NCBI RefSeq assembly: GCF_004799645.1
Contig: NZ_CP031305.1
Coordinates: forward strand, 2,170,001 to 2,234,000
From: Natronorubrum bangense
GTDB lineage: Archaea; Halobacteriota; Halobacteria; Halobacteriales; Natrialbaceae
Direction of reading: 5' to 3'
Length of the DNA stretch: 64,000 nucleotides
Below, in pieces: positions 1 to 8,274 of the stretch. A program made the translations under genes and the position numbers. The notes beneath the pieces were generated by a model. That model worked only from the letters and a program-made list of their open reading frames with translations. It searched no databases and was not told where the DNA came from. The first letter of the stretch is position 1. Every line of letters starts with the position of its first letter.

Positions 1-570
1 ACCGCCGTCGCTGTGTGGCCGTGGGGAGCCTACCTCGGCGAAGAAGCACTCGAGGACGGAATCGACGTGATGATTTCCTCGTGGCGCAAACATGCCTCGA
101 GCCAGATTCCGACGAACGCGAAGACGACGGGCCTGTACGTCAACAGCATGCTCGCTGGCGAGGAAGCCCGACGGAACGGCTACGCCGAAGCAATCGTGTT
201 GAACAAGGAGGGCAACGTCGCAGAAGGCCCCGGTGAGAATATCTTCCTGGTTCGTGACGACGAGATTTACACGCCCGGCCTCTCGGAGTCGATTCTCGAC
301 GGCATCACCCGCGACAGCGTGATCAAGATCGCCGAGGATCTCGGCTACACCGTCCACGACGATGTCTCGATCTCCCGTGGCGAACTCAACACGGCCGACG
401 AGCTGTTCTTCACCGGCTCTGCGGCCGAAGTGACCCCCATCCGGAAAGTCGACAACGTCACCATCGGCAACGGCTCCCGTGGTCCCGTCACCGAGGACAT
501 CCAGTCGCGGTTCTTCGATATCGTCGAGCGCAAAACGGACGCATACGACGAGTGGTTCGAGTACGTCTAA
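1..570 (+). CDS. ilvE: Branched-chain amino acid aminotransferase, C-terminal part
   Basis: Fold-type IV PLP aminotransferase that carries out the last step of Val/Leu/Ile synthesis and the first of their breakdown. The gene enters from the left edge, so the N-terminus is missing; the reading frame is open from base 1 and 189 residues remain. The class IV signature is visible as EGPGENIFLVRDDEIYTP, followed by a substrate-loop segment ending FTGSAAEVTPIRKVD, both typical of IlvE. D-amino acid aminotransferase or aminodeoxychorismate lyase share the fold, but the FTGSAAEVTPI motif fits IlvE best. The stop at 568-570 is followed by a 120-bp spacer before the next gene on the same strand. Confidence 0.9.
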   Translation, partial: TAVAVWPWGAYLGEEALEDGIDVMISSWRKHASSQIPTNAKTTGLYVNSMLAGEEARRNGYAEAIVLNKEGNVAEGPGENIFLVRDDEIYTPGLSESILDGITRDSVIKIAEDLGYTVHDDVSISRGELNTADELFFTGSAAEVTPIRKVDNVTIGNGSRGPVTEDIQSRFFDIVERKTDAYDEWFEYV

Positions 571-690
571 GCTGACGGTCGAGCGCAGTCGACGGAACCG
601 CTCGACGGCCGAGAGCGCGGCCCTCGAGCCCGTTTCTCGAGAGGGGGCCGATTCGTAGCGTTTTTGCCGGTTGTCGGGAAACGGAGCGGT

Positions 691-1398
691 ATGACTACCG
701 CTTGCCCCTGGGACGACTGGAACCACATTCTCAAAATCGATCCCGACAAGGAGCTTCCCGAGGGCGTCACCTACGGCGACCTCTGTGCGACCGGCACCGA
801 CGCGATCGAGGTCGGCGGCACCATGGGCATCACCGAGGAAAACATGGAAGCCGTCGTCGAGGCCTGTGCCGAACACGACGTGCCGCTCTATCAGGAGCCG
901 TCGAATCCCGAGGTCGTCATCGATAACCGGGCGCTCGAGGGCTATCTCATTCCGACCGTCTTCAACGCCGGGTCGCCGTTCTGGATCACGGGCGCACACA
1001 AAGAGTGGGTCCGACTCGATGGCGACATGGACTGGGATCGAACGTGGACGGAGGCGTACATCGTGATGAATCCTGAGGCGGACGTCGCGACGTACACCGA
1101 AGCTGACTGTGATCTCGACGCCGAGGACGTCGCTGCCTACGCAGAGGTCGCCGAACGGATGTTCGGCCAAGAGATCGTCTACCTCGAGTACTCCGGCATG
1201 CTGGGCGACGAAGCCATCGTCCAGGCCGCAAGCGAGGCGACCGAGGAGTCGACGCTGTTCTACGGCGGCGGCATCCACGACTACGACTCAGCCGCGAAGA
1301 TGGCCACACACGCGGACGTCATCGTCGTCGGCGACCTCGCCCACGACGAAGGTGTCGAGGCCGTCCGCGAGACGGTCGAGGCGGCACGCGACGCCTGA
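691..1398 (+). CDS. Phosphoglycerol geranylgeranyltransferase (GGGP synthase)
   Basis: Makes the first ether bond of archaeal membrane lipids by joining sn-glycerol-1-phosphate to geranylgeranyl diphosphate. The 235-residue TIM-barrel protein has the family's opening [12 protein letters not shown], the [14 protein letters not shown] stretch, an LEYSGMLGD segment and the phosphate-binding end [12 protein letters not shown] with VVVGDLAHD. The ATG at 691 is chosen over an in-frame TTG at 664: it gives the expected N-terminus and lies about 27 bp after a T-rich TATA-like stretch (655-666), which suggests a leaderless transcript. The length is normal for haloarchaeal homologues. Confidence 0.93.
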   Translation: MTTACPWDDWNHILKIDPDKELPEGVTYGDLCATGTDAIEVGGTMGITEENMEAVVEACAEHDVPLYQEPSNPEVVIDNRALEGYLIPTVFNAGSPFWITGAHKEWVRLDGDMDWDRTWTEAYIVMNPEADVATYTEADCDLDAEDVAAYAEVAERMFGQEIVYLEYSGMLGDEAIVQAASEATEESTLFYGGGIHDYDSAAKMATHADVIVVGDLAHDEGVEAVRETVEAARDA

Positions 1399-1452
1399 GA
1401 CGGGCACACGCGATCGCCGGCTGTTTATCTCTCTTTTCGAAGCAGACCTGTT

Positions 1453-2223
1453 TCACGCCTCGAGGACGTCACGAAGCCGTGGCAACACAGTCGTCACGTC
1501 CTCACGGTAGACGATATCAGCAGCCGAGTCGACCGGTGTCGACTCGAGGTTGATGATCCCCACAGTCGTCTCTGGCGACGCGGCGAGTCGGGGCAGCGAC
1601 GCGGCGGGTTCGACCACCAGCGAGGAGCCAATCGCGAGGAAGACGTCGCTCTCGCGGGCGAGTGCTCGAGCGCGCTGGATGACCGCCCCCGGAAGCTGTT
1701 CGCCGAAGAGGACGACATCGGGTTTGTAGACGCCGCCACAGTCACAGGTCGGTGGAAGGTCGCCGTCGGCAGCGCGTTCGAAAACCGGATCGCCGTCGAT
1801 ACGACGCCCGCAGTCGGTACAGCGCACGCGTCGAGCGTTGCCGTGCAGTTCGAGCAGTGTCGTCTCACTCGAGTCGCTCGCAACCGAGTCGGCGGCATCC
1901 GCATGAAGACCGTCCGTGTTCTGGGTCAGAATCGCCTCGAGGTGTCCGTCCGTTCCCATCGCAGCCAGCGCCTCGTGGGCTGCGTTGGGTTCGAACTCGC
2001 CGTCGAACATCGCTCGCTGCAACTCGAGGCGGTCCGCCCAGAACCCCGCTGGGTCGCGCTGAAAGCGCCCGTAGGTGAACTGGCCCTCATCGAAGTGCTC
2101 CCAGACGCCGTCGTCGCCGCGGAAGGTTGGGACGCCGGAGGGTGCAGAGATGCCTGCGCCGGTGAACGCAACCACAGTGTCTGCACGCCGGATGTCGGCG
2201 GCGAGTCGCTCAAGATCGTCCAT
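1453..2223 (-). CDS. Sir2-family NAD-dependent protein deacylase
   Basis: Sirtuin of 256 residues that removes acyl groups from lysines using NAD, releasing nicotinamide. It shows the NAD-binding GAGIS motif at residues 22-26 followed by PTFRG, a TQNTDGLH motif at 100-107 (most sirtuins have I rather than T), the catalytic His at about 127 (LELHG) and a zinc site built from C135, C138, C160 and C162; the last pair is CxC rather than the common CxxC. The C-terminus binds NAD (GSSLVVEPA). It converges on the GGGP synthase gene with a 54-bp gap. Whether it prefers acetyl or longer acyl groups cannot be read from the sequence. Confidence 0.9.
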   Translation of the reverse strand: MDDLERLAADIRRADTVVAFTGAGISAPSGVPTFRGDDGVWEHFDEGQFTYGRFQRDPAGFWADRLELQRAMFDGEFEPNAAHEALAAMGTDGHLEAILTQNTDGLHADAADSVASDSSETTLLELHGNARRVRCTDCGRRIDGDPVFERAADGDLPPTCDCGGVYKPDVVLFGEQLPGAVIQRARALARESDVFLAIGSSLVVEPAASLPRLAASPETTVGIINLESTPVDSAADIVYREDVTTVLPRLRDVLEA

Positions 2224-2319
2224 ACCAGTCGCTTATCGGTGGCGGATAAAAACGAGTCTGGTGCCAGCCAGCACAGGGGTGGACAGCTGATCGGCTCGAG
2301 TCGAGCCGGCTCGTTCGGG

Positions 2320-3000
2320 TCAGCGATCCTGAGACTGGATCGACGCAGCGTAGGCGCTCGCGAACGCCGATTCGATGCGCTGGAGGTGTTCGGCGACGGT
2401 TCCCGTCGCGCAGTCGAGTTGGTCGGCGAGATCGCGCTGTGTCGTCTCCCGTGGCACCTCGTAGTAGCCCTCCGCGAGCGCCAGTTCGAAGACCGCTCGC
2501 TGGCGCTCGGTAAGCGTCGCAAACTGCCGATCTGCCTGCGGGCGGTAGCTGCCGAGTCGATGGAGTTCGAGGCTGACGCCGTCGGGCAGATCCGTGGCCG
2601 CCTGTTCGATCGCCCAGTTCGTCCCGACCACTGTCAACTCGAGCCCGCGGTCGGTCTCGGTTTCGACGGCCGTGATCGGCCAGTCGATGACGATTTCGCG
2701 GTCGTCGAGGATCGAGAGGAGGTCACCGACGAGGCCGACGGTGCGCCACTGGACGTAGGCGACGCCCCGGTCGTCATCGCCGACGAGATCATATTCGATC
2801 GCCTCGGGCGCGTCCTCGAGCAGTGTCCGCGCCCGCTCGAGGTCGCCACGCAGATCGAGGAGTTCGACGTACCGGCCGTCACCAATAGGGTTGACGTAGC
2901 GGATCGACTCGAGGGAAACCGCGTCGTCGGGACCGAAAATATCCGCGATCGGATTGACGTGGCCGCCGTCCCACGAGAGCGTCACCGTTGCGGCTCTCAT
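2320..3000 (-). CDS. Bat-type helix-turn-helix transcriptional regulator
   Basis: The 226-residue protein has an unrecognised N-terminal sensor-like half and a C-terminal HTH_10 (bacterio-opsin activator type) domain at about residues 163-215: LTERQRAVFELALAEGYYEVPR, then TTQRDLADQLDCATGTVAEHLQRIE. Such proteins are DNA-binding regulators found mainly in haloarchaea. It is transcribed divergently from the cytochrome P450 gene with a 154-bp gap that holds a TATA-like stretch and an inverted repeat, so control of the P450 is a reasonable guess. No ligand-binding fold such as PAS or GAF is evident in the N-terminal half. Confidence 0.85.
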   Translation of the reverse strand: MRAATVTLSWDGGHVNPIADIFGPDDAVSLESIRYVNPIGDGRYVELLDLRGDLERARTLLEDAPEAIEYDLVGDDDRGVAYVQWRTVGLVGDLLSILDDREIVIDWPITAVETETDRGLELTVVGTNWAIEQAATDLPDGVSLELHRLGSYRPQADRQFATLTERQRAVFELALAEGYYEVPRETTQRDLADQLDCATGTVAEHLQRIESAFASAYAASIQSQDR

Positions 3001-3084
3001 GTCGATACCTGGCGTCGCGCGTGCATCGGTGGGGTTCGTGCCCGTTCGCTTGAGTGTGCGTGCATGTCGGGAGACCGGGGCGGG

Positions 3085-3094
3085 TTATAATTAA
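3085..3094. promoter_or_regulatory. TATA-like box between the HTH gene and the P450 gene
   Basis: TTATAATTAA lies between the two divergent genes and is readable on both strands. Placed about 26 bp upstream, it would start the P450 transcript near 3118, leaving a leader of about 37 nt. On the minus strand it would start the regulator transcript near 3060. Confidence 0.5.
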
Positions 3095-3098
3095 GCGT

Positions 3099-3114
3099 GC
3101 CGAGGATGCTCGGC
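3099..3114. promoter_or_regulatory. Inverted repeat next to the P450 transcription start
   Basis: GCCGAG-GATG-CTCGGC is a perfect 6-bp inverted repeat with a 4-nt spacer. It lies just after the TATA-like box and at about the expected P450 transcription start. This is where an archaeal repressor would bind, or it may form a hairpin in the leader. Confidence 0.4.
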
Positions 3115-3154
3115 CGTAGAGATAGGTGGCTCGCGTCCGTCGAAACGAGTAGCA

Positions 3155-4501
3155 ATGAGCAGCGACACCCCCGCGATCCGTGACGAGCAGCCGCCCGGTC
3201 CCAGTGGACTGCCGATCGTCGGCAACCAACTCGCCTTCCTCCGCGATCCGTACGATTTCATGACGACGACAGCCCAGGAGTACGGCGATATCGCCCAATG
3301 GGAGGAACCGGGTGGCCCCGTCTACCAGCTCAATCATCCCGACTACATCGAGCAGGTGCTCGTCCAGAACAACCAGAACTACATCAAAGGCGAGCGGTTC
3401 CAGACCATTCTCGGACCGGTCACGGGCAACGGCATCCTCAACAGCGAGGGCGCAGTCTGGCGGCGAAATCGCCACCTCATCCAGCCCGCGTTCCACCCCA
3501 ACCGAATCCAGGAGTACGCCTCGATGATGACCGAGTTCACCGAGGCGGGGCTCGAGGAGTGGGACGACGGTCAGACCCGGCTGTTCCACGAGGACATGAT
3601 GGAGATTACACTGAAAATCGTCGCCCGGGCGCTGTTCGGCGTCGACATCGACGACGCCGTTGACACGGTCGGTGACGCGCTCGAGGAGTTCATGCTGGCG
3701 AGTGAGAGCCTCTCGCATCTGGTCCTCCCGCCGACGGTTCCGACGCCGTCCCGACGCCGAATCCAGCGCGCACGCGAGGAGCTCGACGCCGTCGTCTACC
3801 GATTGATCGAAGAGCGGCGGGCGAACCCCACAGAGCAGGGCGTCATCTCGAAACTCCTCGAGATGAGCGACGAGGAGGGGGCCACGCTCTCGGACGAACA
3901 GATCAGAGACGAGGTCGTGACGCTGTTGCTCGCCGGCCACGAGACGACGGCGCTCTCGCTGACGTTTACCGCGTATCTCCTCGCGACGAACCCCGCCGCC
4001 GAGCAGCGACTCGTCGAGGAACTCGACGAGGTACTCGACGGTGAGACGCCGACGATGGCGGATCTCTCTGAACTCACATATACGGAACAGGTCGTCAAAG
4101 AGTCGATGCGCCTCTATCCGCCGGTGCCGGGAATCGTCCGCGAACCGGTCAAGCCGGACATCATCGACGGCTACGAGATTCAGCCGGGATCGACGGTTCG
4201 GATGCACCAGTGGGTGGTCCACCGCGACCCGCGCTGGTACGACGACCCGCTCGCGTTCCGGCCCGCGCGCTGGACCGACGAGATGGAGTCCGATCTCCCG
4301 AAACTCGCCTACTTCCCGTTCGCGGCGGGGCCGCGCCGATGTATCGGCGACCGGTTTGCGATGCTCGAGGCACGGCTCATGCTCGCGACGATCTACCAGG
4401 AGTACCACCTCGAACTCGTCCCCGGGACGGACCTCGATCTGATGGCGACGATCACCGCGCGCCCGAAACACGAGATTCCGATGACCGTCCACGAGCGCTG
4501 A
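3155..4501 (+). CDS. Cytochrome P450
   Basis: Heme-thiolate monooxygenase of 448 residues. The hallmarks are all present: I-helix AGHETT at about 260-265, ExxR as E316-x-x-R319 in KESMRLYPP, and the heme-binding loop FPFAAGPRRCIGDR with the cysteine ligand at about 396. The N-terminus begins with a proline-rich PPGPSGLPIVGN stretch typical of class I and class II P450s but has no membrane anchor, so it is likely soluble. No ferredoxin or reductase partner is adjacent. It belongs to the general CYP group that includes haloarchaeal CYP174, but the subfamily and substrate are unknown. A divergent HTH regulator sits upstream. Confidence 0.95.
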   Translation: MSSDTPAIRDEQPPGPSGLPIVGNQLAFLRDPYDFMTTTAQEYGDIAQWEEPGGPVYQLNHPDYIEQVLVQNNQNYIKGERFQTILGPVTGNGILNSEGAVWRRNRHLIQPAFHPNRIQEYASMMTEFTEAGLEEWDDGQTRLFHEDMMEITLKIVARALFGVDIDDAVDTVGDALEEFMLASESLSHLVLPPTVPTPSRRRIQRAREELDAVVYRLIEERRANPTEQGVISKLLEMSDEEGATLSDEQIRDEVVTLLLAGHETTALSLTFTAYLLATNPAAEQRLVEELDEVLDGETPTMADLSELTYTEQVVKESMRLYPPVPGIVREPVKPDIIDGYEIQPGSTVRMHQWVVHRDPRWYDDPLAFRPARWTDEMESDLPKLAYFPFAAGPRRCIGDRFAMLEARLMLATIYQEYHLELVPGTDLDLMATITARPKHEIPMTVHER

Positions 4502-4617
4502 AATCGCTTGCTGGTCACGGTCCACAGCCCGTTCATCGGTCAGCCACTCCTTCGAGTCCCTCTCGTATCGCGTCAGTAGTCCGTCTCGAGCGCCGTCGTC
4601 CGGCACAGAACGATTGC

Positions 4618-4625
4618 GCTTAAGT
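4618..4625 (+). promoter_or_regulatory. TATA-like box of aspS
   Basis: GCTTAAGT lies about 28 bp upstream of the aspS ATG. That spacing predicts a leaderless mRNA and supports the start at 4649. Confidence 0.45.
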
Positions 4626-4648
4626 TCCGGCGACGGGAATCGGGTGGT

Positions 4649-5953
4649 ATGCAGGACAGAATCCATACTGCCGACGCTGAGCCGGGCGACGACGTAACCG
4701 TCGCTGGCTGGGTGCACGAAATCCGCGACCTCGGCGGCATTGCCTTCTTGATCCTCCGAGACAGCACGGGCAAGATCCAGATCAAGTTCGAGAAAGACGA
4801 GATGGACGACGAACTCGTCGAAACCGGCCTCGGCGTCTCTCGAGAGAGCGTCGTCTCGGTTTCGGGTGCCGTCGAAGAGGAGCCACGCGCGCCAACGGGC
4901 GTCGAGATCACGCCCGAAAGCGTCGAGGTCGTCGCGCCGGCCGACCCCGAACTGCCGCTTGACCCGTCGGGGAAGGTCGACGCTGACCTCTCGACGCGAC
5001 TCGACAACCGCACGCTCGACCTTCGAAAAGACGACGTGCAGGCGGTCTTCGAGATTCGCTCGGAGATCCTGCGTGCCGTCCGCGAGCAGTTCCGCGAGTT
5101 CGAGTGTACGGAGATCAACACGCCGAAGATCGTCGCCACCGGGACCGAAGGCGGCACCGAACTCTTCCCGATCACGTACTTCGGCGAGGAGGCCTTCATG
5201 AACCAGTCGCCACAGCTGTTCAAGCAGCTGATCGCTGGCTCGAACGTCGAGCGTGTCTTCGAAATCGGCCCGATCTTCCGCGCCGAAGAGCACAACACGC
5301 CGCGACACCTCAACGAGGCGACCTCGATCGACTTCGAGGGCGCGTTCTGTGACCAGAACGACGCGATGGACGTCGTCGAAGGCGTCGTCAAAGCCGCCTA
5401 CGAAGCCGTTTCCGAGAACTGTGCCGACGAACTCGAGGCGCTCGGCCTCGAAGACGAGTTCGAGGTGCCCGAGGAGGCGTTCCCACGCATCAGCTACGAG
5501 GACGCCATCGAGCGCATCAACGCGACGGGCGAACTCGACGAGCAGCTCGTCTGGGGCGACGACCTGCCGACCGAGGGCGAGAAGGCACTCGGCGACGACG
5601 TCGGCGGCCACTACTTTATCACCGACTGGCCGAGCGAGATCAAGCCGTTCTACATCAAAGACCACGACGACGACGACCAGCTCTCGACTGGCTTCGACCT
5701 GATGCACCCGCGGATGGAACTCGTCTCCGGCGGCCAGCGCGAACACCGCCACGAGAAGCTCATCGAAGGCTTCGAACAGCAAGGGCTCGACCCCGAGCAG
5801 TTCGAGTACTACACGAAGATGTTCAAATACGGCATGCCGCCTCACGCCGGCTTCGGCCTCGGTGGCGAGCGCCTGATCATGACGATCCTCGGACTGGACA
5901 ACATTCGAGAGGCTGTGTTGTTCCCACGAGATCGACAGCGACTCTCGCCGTAG
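4649..5953 (+). CDS. aspS: Aspartyl-tRNA synthetase (archaeal type)
   Basis: Charges tRNA-Asp, and in many archaea also tRNA-Asn, with aspartate. The 434-residue protein has the N-terminal OB-fold anticodon-binding domain ([13 protein letters not shown]) and a class II catalytic core with motif 2 FRAEEHNT near residue 210 and motif 3 GFGLGGERL near 405. Its length matches archaeal AspRS without bacterial insertions. The last codons, [14 protein letters not shown], are repeated 92 bp downstream, outside the gene (see the 6013-6045 entry). Whether it discriminates tRNA-Asp from tRNA-Asn cannot be settled here; no AsnRS is in the window. Confidence 0.96.
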   Translation: MQDRIHTADAEPGDDVTVAGWVHEIRDLGGIAFLILRDSTGKIQIKFEKDEMDDELVETGLGVSRESVVSVSGAVEEEPRAPTGVEITPESVEVVAPADPELPLDPSGKVDADLSTRLDNRTLDLRKDDVQAVFEIRSEILRAVREQFREFECTEINTPKIVATGTEGGTELFPITYFGEEAFMNQSPQLFKQLIAGSNVERVFEIGPIFRAEEHNTPRHLNEATSIDFEGAFCDQNDAMDVVEGVVKAAYEAVSENCADELEALGLEDEFEVPEEAFPRISYEDAIERINATGELDEQLVWGDDLPTEGEKALGDDVGGHYFITDWPSEIKPFYIKDHDDDDQLSTGFDLMHPRMELVSGGQREHRHEKLIEGFEQQGLDPEQFEYYTKMFKYGMPPHAGFGLGGERLIMTILGLDNIREAVLFPRDRQRLSP

Positions 5954-6130
5954 ACGAGGTCGCTGTTCGCCGAGCGGGAGCTCGTTGGACGAGCAACGCG
6001 AGTCCAACGGTGTTCCCGCGAGATCGCCAGCGTTTGTCGCCGTAGGCGGCAAACCTGGGGGCCAGCGAGACGCTCGCGTGCGAGCGCCTCGCCGGACCGG
6101 CAGCGTCTGAGCCCGTGCGGGCTCGCCGCT
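5954..6130. repeat. Hairpin-rich intergenic cluster after aspS
   Basis: The spacer downstream of aspS carries several GC-rich inverted repeats: CGTTGGAC/GTCCAACG (5983-6009, 8-bp stem, 11-nt loop), CGCTCGC/GCGAGCG (6071-6086, 7-bp stem, 2-nt loop) and GAGCCC/GGGCTC (6109-6124, 6-bp stem, 4-nt loop). No plausible gene fits here. The structure could act in transcript ending or mRNA 3' stability, or be a decayed small element. Confidence 0.6.
6013..6045 (+). repeat. Second copy of the aspS 3' terminus
   Basis: This stretch encodes [10 protein letters not shown] and then TAG, exactly the last ten residues and stop of aspS (5921-5953), shifted by 92 bp. The DNA differs at several positions, mostly third codon positions, while the peptide is unchanged. 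It has no start codon and is not part of an open gene. It may be a remnant of a duplicated or replaced aspS tail. Confidence 0.65.
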
Positions 6131-6268
6131 TGCTGACGACTCGAGTCGATCACGAAAACCGAATTTTCACTGCCGGGAACGATCCGATACCGCTACCAGT
6201 TCCCCGCCCGTATCGACCGCCAGTGGCCGGTGTCTCGGCTTGCGAGGATCGTCCGCTCGAGGAACACG

Positions 6269-7054
6269 ATGAGAGACAAACGCACGATCGGCATCGGACT
6301 CGTGGGATTGGTCGTTGTCGCTGCGCTCGTGGTCGGCGGGCTCGCCCTCCTCTCCGACTCGCTTGCAGAGGACAGCTACACGAGCGAGTACAGCTACAAC
6401 GTCGAGGTATCGACAAACGGGACGGTGACGAACGCAACGGTTCTCGTCCCAGTGCCGGTCGCTGACGGTGAGGTATCCGTCGCGGGCGCGCTCGAGGACG
6501 GCGACTACTACGCCCAACCCGAGGCGTTCTCGAGCCGGCTCGTCGACACTGACCGCGGCCCGATGCTCGAGGTGACCGTCGACGAGTTGGTCGTCGAACC
6601 CGAGTACTACCGATTCGTCGAGGAGGGTGACCTGGGTCGGACAGAACGGATCACGGCCGAGGAGTACGACCCGGACGACCCCGAGATGTTCGTCCGCGAC
6701 CGCGAGCAGTACGAGTTACACCTCCGGATCGAGAGCGACGAGCCGATCGAGACGCGCGAGCCGGTCGGCACCGAGCCGGTGCTCGAGCCACGCGACGACA
6801 CCACCGAGACGACGTGTCTCGACGGAACGGATCGCTGTCTCGAGTACACGAGCTTTGTCTACGCCGAGTACGATGCCGATCCGTCTACCGAGGTCTCGAT
6901 CCGGGTCACCCACCGCGGCGAGAACTCGTGGTGGGTCGGCGGCTGGAACGGCAACCGGTACACGGACGAACTCGCCGTCGACCTCACCGGCCCGCAGGCG
7001 GATTGGATCGCCGTCTCCGGCAGCCTCGAGGCGGAGCAGGGCTCGTATCGGTGA
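6269..7054 (+). CDS. Hypothetical membrane-anchored exported protein
   Basis: I do not recognise this 261-residue protein. It starts with a short basic segment (MRDKR) and one hydrophobic helix at about residues 7-30, and the rest is an acidic, soluble-looking region rich in beta-forming residues (EYSYNVEVSTNGTVTNATVLVPVPV). It probably stands outside the membrane held by its N-terminal anchor. A C-C pair (TTCLDGTDRCLEY, near residue 190) could form a disulfide. An in-frame GTG at 6230 is the alternative start, but the ATG at 6269 places the basic residues right before the helix, as expected for an anchor. Confidence 0.7.
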   Translation: MRDKRTIGIGLVGLVVVAALVVGGLALLSDSLAEDSYTSEYSYNVEVSTNGTVTNATVLVPVPVADGEVSVAGALEDGDYYAQPEAFSSRLVDTDRGPMLEVTVDELVVEPEYYRFVEEGDLGRTERITAEEYDPDDPEMFVRDREQYELHLRIESDEPIETREPVGTEPVLEPRDDTTETTCLDGTDRCLEYTSFVYAEYDADPSTEVSIRVTHRGENSWWVGGWNGNRYTDELAVDLTGPQADWIAVSGSLEAEQGSYR

Positions 7055-7084
7055 GGGTCGACTGAATCTGTGTCGAATCTTCAC

Positions 7085-7092
7085 TGTTATAT
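7085..7092 (+). promoter_or_regulatory. TATA-like box of the pantoate kinase gene
   Basis: TGTTATAT lies about 28 bp before the ATG at 7116, consistent with a leaderless transcript separate from the upstream gene. Confidence 0.45.
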
Positions 7093-7115
7093 CGCCGCGG
7101 TCGCAAGCATCCCCA

Positions 7116-7949
7116 ATGCGTGAGGAGGCGACCGCGTTCGTACCGGGGCATATCACGGGCTTTTTCAGCGCGCACCCAGCCGAGGATCCGACAAAAGCGG
7201 GCTCTCGAGGGGCCGGGCTGACACTCACCGACGGTGTCGACGTAACGGTCACACCCGCACCCGAGGGCGAGTCGACGATCGTTCTCGATGACAAGGAACT
7301 CGAGATCGATCCCGTTAGAACCGTCCTCGAGACGCTCGAGACGCCGGCCCACGTCGAGGCCGAATCCGAGATTCCGCTCGGCTCCGGCTTCGGCGTCTCG
7401 GGGGCGATGGCGCTTGGCACTGCACTCGCGGCCAACCGCGTGTTCGAGCGAAAGCTCTCGCGAAACGAACTCGTCACGATCGCCCACGGGGCCGAAGTAC
7501 AGGCCGGAACCGGACTGGGTGACGTGGTCGCGCAGGCCCACGGCGGCGTGCCGATCCGCCTCGAGCCCGGCGGGCCACAGGAGAACAAACTCGACGCGAT
7601 TCCGGAACGGGCGCGCGTGGAGTACGTCTCGTTTGGCGAACTGTCGACGGCGGAGGTCCTCTCGGGGGAGACCGACCAGTTGTCGGCGGCCGGGAAACAG
7701 GCGCTGTCCCGTGTCGTCGAGGAGCCGACGCTGCTGTCGTTCATGTACGCCTCCCGGCTGTTTGCCCGCGAGGCAGGGCTGTTGACCGACGAGGTTACAG
7801 CGACGATTACGGACGTTGCAGACGCCGGGGGGCAGGCCTCGATGGCGATGCTCGGCGAGACCGTCTTCGCACTCGGGACGGGTCTGTCAGACGCCGGCTA
7901 CGAGCCGACCGTCTGTGCGACCCATCCGGCGGGCGCAATGTTAAAATAA
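7116..7949 (+). CDS. Pantoate kinase
   Basis: GHMP-superfamily kinase that phosphorylates pantoate to 4-phosphopantoate, the first half of the archaeal route to phosphopantothenate. The 277-residue protein shows the family opening AFVPGHITGFFSAH, the GHMP ATP loop PLGSGFGVSGAMALGTA and the C-terminal GQASMAMLGETVFA segment. Its pathway partner, phosphopantothenate synthetase, is encoded about 8.5 kb downstream at 16458. The start at 7116 is fixed by a TATA box about 28 bp upstream; a long in-frame extension further upstream overlaps the preceding gene and is not coding. Confidence 0.92.
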   Translation: MREEATAFVPGHITGFFSAHPAEDPTKAGSRGAGLTLTDGVDVTVTPAPEGESTIVLDDKELEIDPVRTVLETLETPAHVEAESEIPLGSGFGVSGAMALGTALAANRVFERKLSRNELVTIAHGAEVQAGTGLGDVVAQAHGGVPIRLEPGGPQENKLDAIPERARVEYVSFGELSTAEVLSGETDQLSAAGKQALSRVVEEPTLLSFMYASRLFAREAGLLTDEVTATITDVADAGGQASMAMLGETVFALGTGLSDAGYEPTVCATHPAGAMLK

Positions 7950-8274
7950 ATTACGTATGTCGACTTTTTTCAGCTATTCGACTAGTTTGGCTTCGAATCG
8001 CCTGACTGCGTCGTGAGACATCGTCTCATCGCTTCCCATCTGACTCTCGACTGTCCGTGCCACTCGACGGTGTCGATCGTCCCGATGTAGCGGCGCTGCC
8101 CCGTCTCGAGTGCCGTTCCGCGTGCCGGTGGCCGCACATCAGAGGGTTAACTGGCCGTCGTCACTCGATTAGTCTTCGCTACTGATCAGTCATAGTTTAA
8201 CGAATATATCTAGAATTTGTACTGTGGCCGGAGCTTTATTATGGTGTATTTCAGTTATCGAGTCAAGTCCACGA
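7950..8274. other. Gene-free, AT-richer spacer
   Basis: Holds a T-run just after the pantoate kinase stop and AT-rich sequence near 8190-8240, including CTTTATTAT at about 8235 that may be the promoter of the following gene. No coding frame of credible composition is present. Confidence 0.6.
7963..7970 (+). terminator. T-tract behind pantoate kinase
   Basis: A run of six T (GACTTTTTTC) begins 16 bp after the stop codon. Archaeal RNA polymerase often stops at such U-runs without a hairpin. Confidence 0.4.

Noticed and set aside
5983..6009. An intrinsic bacterial-type terminator after aspS
   Set aside because: The hairpin is not followed by a T-run; archaeal termination does not need the stem, so it was kept only as part of the hairpin cluster.
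2879..6052. A 1057-residue open frame on the minus strand across the P450 and aspS genes
   Set aside because: It is a stop-poor shadow frame opposite two well-supported genes, a usual effect of high GC; its translation has no recognisable domain.
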